Source: Bromus sterilis (Eukaryota > Streptophyta > Magnoliopsida > Poales > Poaceae). From it: a stretch of 64,000 nt of DNA. Location of the stretch: contig OX465597.1 in NCBI GenBank assembly GCA_950022295.1, positions 256,557,016 to 256,621,015 on the forward strand, written 5' to 3'. The position numbers were made by a program, and so were the translations under genes. Positions 60,436-64,000 of this stretch are shown piece after piece (position 1 is the first letter of the stretch; every line of letters starts with the position of its first letter). Below the pieces are notes generated by a model that made no database searches, had not been told where the DNA came from, and was given only the letters and a program-made list of their open reading frames with translations.

Positions 60436-63400
60436 TGTGACGCCCCCAAAATCAGACCGTATACAGTAATCATACACGCAAGGTACATGATCGAGATTAG
60501 GGACTCATGGTGAGATATCACAACACAACTCCACAAATAAAATAACACAATATGTTTAATACAAGCCAGGGGCCACGAGGGCTCGAATACAGCAACTCAA
60601 AAGCACAAAGTTAGCGGAAGCAATAGTATCTGAGTACAGAAACAAGAATACAAGGTTTCCTTAAGAAGGCTAGCACAAATAACAACAGATCGAAGAGGCG
60701 AGGCCTCCTTCCTAGGAACCTCCAAACTACTCCTGGTCCTGGTCAGCGGGGGGTCTCGACGTCGTAGAAGGCATCGGGGACCTTCATGTTGCGGTGGTCG
60801 GCATCGGGGATCTCCTGCTCATGGACTCCAAGGCTCCAATGTCGACTACAGCGGCCGATCAGGCAAAACAAAAAGGGGTAAATAAAGCAAGGGTGAGTAT
60901 CTAGCATACCCGCGAGTCTTACGTCCGCTACTAAGCATTTATTCATTTGTATCAAATGGAAAGGGGAGGCTGTATATAGTGGACTGCAAGATAGAAATCA
61001 TAATAAGGGTAATAAGCTAGGCCTATCGAACACTAGCATCTTCCGACGAGTCTTGCAACACAAGAAGAGAACAGCCAACAGTTTATATAAAGCATAAAGT
61101 AACAATGAAGCAGAAGTTGTTGTAGCATTGTATAATAGTAAGTTGTAATAATTAACAATAATAAATGCCTCTGAGTTCCCCTCCTTGACTTACCTGCGAG
61201 GAAGAAGACCCGGAACTATACGGTTTAATATTAGTAGTTTGTAGTGGTAAGATCCATCTTCAGCATAAAGCGTCCTGTTACCGTGGACACGGCTATTCGA
61301 ATAGATTAAACTCCCTGCAGGGGTGCACGACTTTTCAGCCTGCACGCTTGGATCTCCAGGGTGGCGAGCATCTTGTTAGGGAATGCTCCACCAAAGCTAT
61401 CCGACACGCCGCAGCCCATCCTAGGCTCAACAGAGAGGCCATCCGCCGGACTATATCCTATGCGATCAGGGGTCTAGGAACCCTCACCCTTCACGCTCCT
61501 GCACGGTGCATGGCTGGCTGGTGAAGAAAAAGCAAATCAAAATACACTGTCCGGATGAAGAAGACACCAATTCCCGGCGCAGGCCGCGGTACTACTGACA
61601 TCTGAAGAGCTTTGAGACAAACTACGACGCAGGGGAGCCCATAACGCCTTATCCCACGTGAAGGTAGTGCGTACAGGCCTTTGCGGCATCTCAAGTTATC
61701 CACTGAACCATTTAGCATTTTAATATTATCTTGCAGACAACCATTATCGTTGACGACTAACAACACAACGGACAACGAACAACAACAAGGTCCACCAGTA
61801 ACGTTGGGGCCTGCCCTTTCGTCCCGTCAAAGCACGCGGTTACCAACAAGGTGAACCGTCTCCTTACCTTGTCTCGCACGTGCCCTTGGTAGAGCTCGAC
61901 TTTTCGTGGTTTGTTAACTCTCGCGAGCTACAAGAAGGGGCCAAGCACGCCAGTAACGTCGGTCGTACCCACCCTGTCGTTCCCGACGCAATACCGCTCG
62001 CGGGCACCGTTGGGTGGCCCGACTCTTACCTTTGAGGACAACCGTTGCTCAGGTACCTAGAGCGGCTATACAGAGTCAGCAACGAGTGGAGTACAAGGAT
62101 TACTACTTGATATCTCACACTTGATGGTGGCTCGGTAGAGCCGAGCTAGGGGGCCTTAGGCGGTGTCTGCATTGTTCCGTACCTGTTGCAGTTATATATA
62201 TGGTATTTGCGTGACTCCCTTGAGTGGTCATGACCGCTATCTAATCCTAGTTGACTAATGTTTTTCTGAGAAACTTTCATGTATAAAGTTTTTCTATCGG
62301 AGCTACTGTTTAAAAGATATTGAATTTTAAAGTTTAAATCATTTAAATAAATTTATCCATTTTATTTTATTAATAAATTGAGCATTATCCAGAACCTGAG
62401 AGTTGACTGGTCAACCCTACAGGTGGGACCTACATGTCATACCCAGCAGCAGTATAAATCATTTTATTTATTCGAAAATAGCAGTGGCGCACATCTAAGT
62501 GTCTCAGGGGGGTATCTCCATTAAGATTAAATATTTGTTTAGTTCAAGGGGCAGCGCCCACATGTAAGTTTTAGAGACTTCTAAACTAACAACATTATTT
62601 AACTTAAATCAAGTGGCCTTGGGCCCACTGTCAGCGGCTGGATTGGGGGGGGGGTAGGTGCTAAACTAACCTGCCATGCTAGCAGTTAGTGCCGGCGCGG
62701 CGGAGGTGATCCAGCCGGCCGTTTCCGGTGGCTCTAGCTAGCGTGGATGGGGGATTGAGGAAGATGAAGCGGTGTGGTTTCGATTTGTGGCAACGGGGTG
62801 GCCGAAGGTGGGGTGTACTGGCGACGGCGTCAACGGTTACGAGCCCCGTCGCGACGCCATGGCCACGGGCTCAAAGGGACCTAGTTGCTACAGCAGCAGC
62901 AACACGGTCATCGGGCAAGAGGTGGCGGGCAGCAGCATGGCAGGGGCGCGGTCGCGCACGGCGAGGCGAGCGGCACACACGCATTGCGAGCACGCACGGA
63001 AGCTCCCGTCCATGGCGGCTCAGACGGGGCTCGGCTCGCCGGCAGCAAAAACACAGGGGGAGAGGGGGATTCGAAGAGGGGGAGCTCATAGCGAGGTGCA
63101 GGGGGTGGCAGCGGGCACGGGGAGCCCAGAGGTGTTTGGGGCGGCGCAAATTCCGGCGAGCACGCCGACGGTCATGGCAACGGGATTGGCGCGATTCGTC
63201 GACTTTGGTGGATCCCGGACACGGGTCCTTCTGCAGGGAGACGTGGACGTCGATGGTGAACAACTGGGACATCACGACGCAGCCTGGGGGCTAGGGTGGC
63301 CGTGTGTGCTCACGAGCTCGTGGCCATGGCATCTCGGGCGTGGTGGGGAAGATGAGCAGGGGAGGGGCACAATGGAGGCTAGGGTTCGTCCGACAGAGAG

Positions 63401-64000
63401 GGGGTGGTCTTATCCACCAAGGGGTGGCGCAGGATGGCTGGCACGGAGCCAAGGCGCGGCCATGGTGGCCGGATGGATGCCACGCCCTGCCCCTGCCTCC
63501 CCTCTGTACGGAGGTAGGGGAAAACTGACTTGGGCTGGGTTGGGCCACTAGGGGGAGGGAGTTTTCCCTAGGCGTAGTTTAGTTTTCTACCTTTTTTGTT
63601 TTCTTTTATTTATTTTCTGTTTGTATTTCTTATATATTCCTATTTTGATTAGTTAGTATTTGATTTTAATAAAAGGTGCAACTTGCTCCCATATTTATGT
63701 TGCAATATAATACACTACTACAAAATGTTTGAGCAATAATAAAAATCTTTTGGTTTTTTTTATCTAATTAAGAAATGATTAAAGGGGGTTGTTTTGCAAC
63801 TGTTTGTATTTGTTTATATTATTAAACACCTTAATAAATTCCCATTTCTATTTTATTATGACTTGAAGATATTTAGGCATTTAATATAATTGGTTCATCA
63901 TTTTTTGTTTAACTATAATTTCCACCTTTATTTAAATCTCCAGGGAAATTTAGTATTAGAAGTTGTTGGTTTTATTTATTTTAATTTCTTTGGGAACATT
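60436..64000 (-). repeat. G1 5' LTR, cut by the window edge
   Basis: Colinear with the left LTR from TGTGACGCC onward. The block 62260-62640 (AT-rich, ending TGGGCCCACTGTCAGCGG) has no counterpart in the left LTR. The window ends where the left LTR is at about 57548. Confidence 0.88.
61281..61322 (-). other. Three-palindrome block in G1 5' LTR
   Basis: CCGTGGACACGG (61281-61292), CTATTCGAATAG (61293-61304) and CCCTGCAGGG (61313-61322), all arms perfect. Confidence 0.85.

Larger units (their letters stand above)
6101..64000 (-). mobile_element. C1: Angela/BARE/WIS-like Copia element that hosts every insertion right of 6100
   Basis: Its minus-strand parts are a 3' LTR (6101-6959 plus 17902-17958), PPT (17959-17973), pol remnant (to 20052), leader and PBS (35184-36133) and 5' LTR (36134-37889 plus 40335-40621). 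The LTR start reads TATTGGAAATATGCCCTAG on the minus strand, one base off the Angela-type start. Joined C1 internal sequence is only about 3.0 kb, so part of gag-pol was already lost. In one hand-aligned stretch of about 285 bases (6172 versus 37368 onward) I count about 26 differences between the two LTRs, so it is the oldest element here. Its last roughly 50 LTR bases should lie beyond the right edge. Confidence 0.8.
40622..64000 (+). mobile_element. C2: Copia element, 5' part (LTR/leader and gag), runs off the window
   Basis: Begins TGTTGAAATAAGGCATGGGC directly after the TA repeat of C1. TATA-like boxes lie at 40756-40764 (TTTATAAGG) and 41070-41077 (TATAAATT). K1 interrupts it at 41252 and it resumes at 52653 with a leader leading to gag at 52745. 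G1 interrupts it again at 53797. I could not find the LTR end or a PBS, so the first segment is LTR plus possibly leader. Pol and the 3' LTR would be beyond 64000. Confidence 0.75.
53798..64000 (-). mobile_element. G1: large-LTR Gypsy element without coding capacity
   Basis: LTRs start TGTGACGCCCCCAAAATCA and end GGTGTTACA. PPT (57738-57726) and PBS (60432-60421) show minus orientation. The left LTR is 3,928 bp. The right LTR starts at 60436 and by alignment should end about 180 bases beyond the window. The interior is 2.7 kb with no frame longer than about 70 codons. Left flank AGGAT (53793-53797) is the expected TSD. The LTR size and the shared palindrome block suggest a relative of Tekay-type elements (inference). 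Confidence 0.85.

Overview
The window is eukaryotic nuclear DNA from a large, repeat-rich grass genome. It is most likely Triticeae (wheat, Aegilops, barley or rye): the host element's LTR end carries the TTGGAAATATGCCC start typical of the Angela/BARE/WIS group. I find no host gene, no tRNA or rRNA gene and nothing prokaryotic. Essentially every base belongs to a transposable element, most of them broken. Species and chromosome cannot be told from the sequence.

Layout. From position 6101 to the right edge, the whole window is one minus-strand Angela-like Copia element (called C1 here) blown apart by insertions. Left edge: the 3' end of a Tat-lineage Gypsy element (T1, 1-6100) with its antisense gene, PPT and 3' LTR, inserted in C1's 3' LTR. 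6101-6959 and 17902-17958: the rest of C1's 3' LTR, split at a TA microsatellite by a composite insertion (6960-17901). The composite is a class II-like unit D1 (with a 32-bp minisatellite, a hAT MITE and about 170-bp repeats) followed by a 5'-truncated Gypsy LTR (A1), itself interrupted by another LTR-like piece (14074-16904). 17959-20052: C1 pol remnant. 20058-35178: an Athila-type Gypsy element (W1) with TSD GGTGC; each of its two LTRs has been hit by a 3.7-kb solo LTR of family A (A2 forward, A3 reverse). 35184-36133: C1 leader and PBS. 36134-40621: C1 5' LTR, interrupted by a small Copia-like element with about 157-bp LTRs (S1, 37890-40329, TSD CTAAG).

At 40622, again in the TA microsatellite, a plus-strand Copia element (C2) begins and runs off the window. 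It is interrupted by a Tekay/Del chromovirus (K1, 41253-52647, TSD CCTAC, LTRs of about 3.9 kb, broken pol with integrase and chromodomain but no gag or protease). It is interrupted again, inside gag, by a non-coding Gypsy element (G1, 53798 to beyond 64000).

How it fits together. Several insertions have an intact TSD and an empty site in the partner LTR, so the nesting order can be read directly: C1, then W1, C2, T1 and the D1/A1 block, then S1, A2, A3, K1, G1 and the MITE. No element has an intact coding set. The most unusual signal is a block of three palindromes that recurs in four different LTR families with compensating base changes (see findings).
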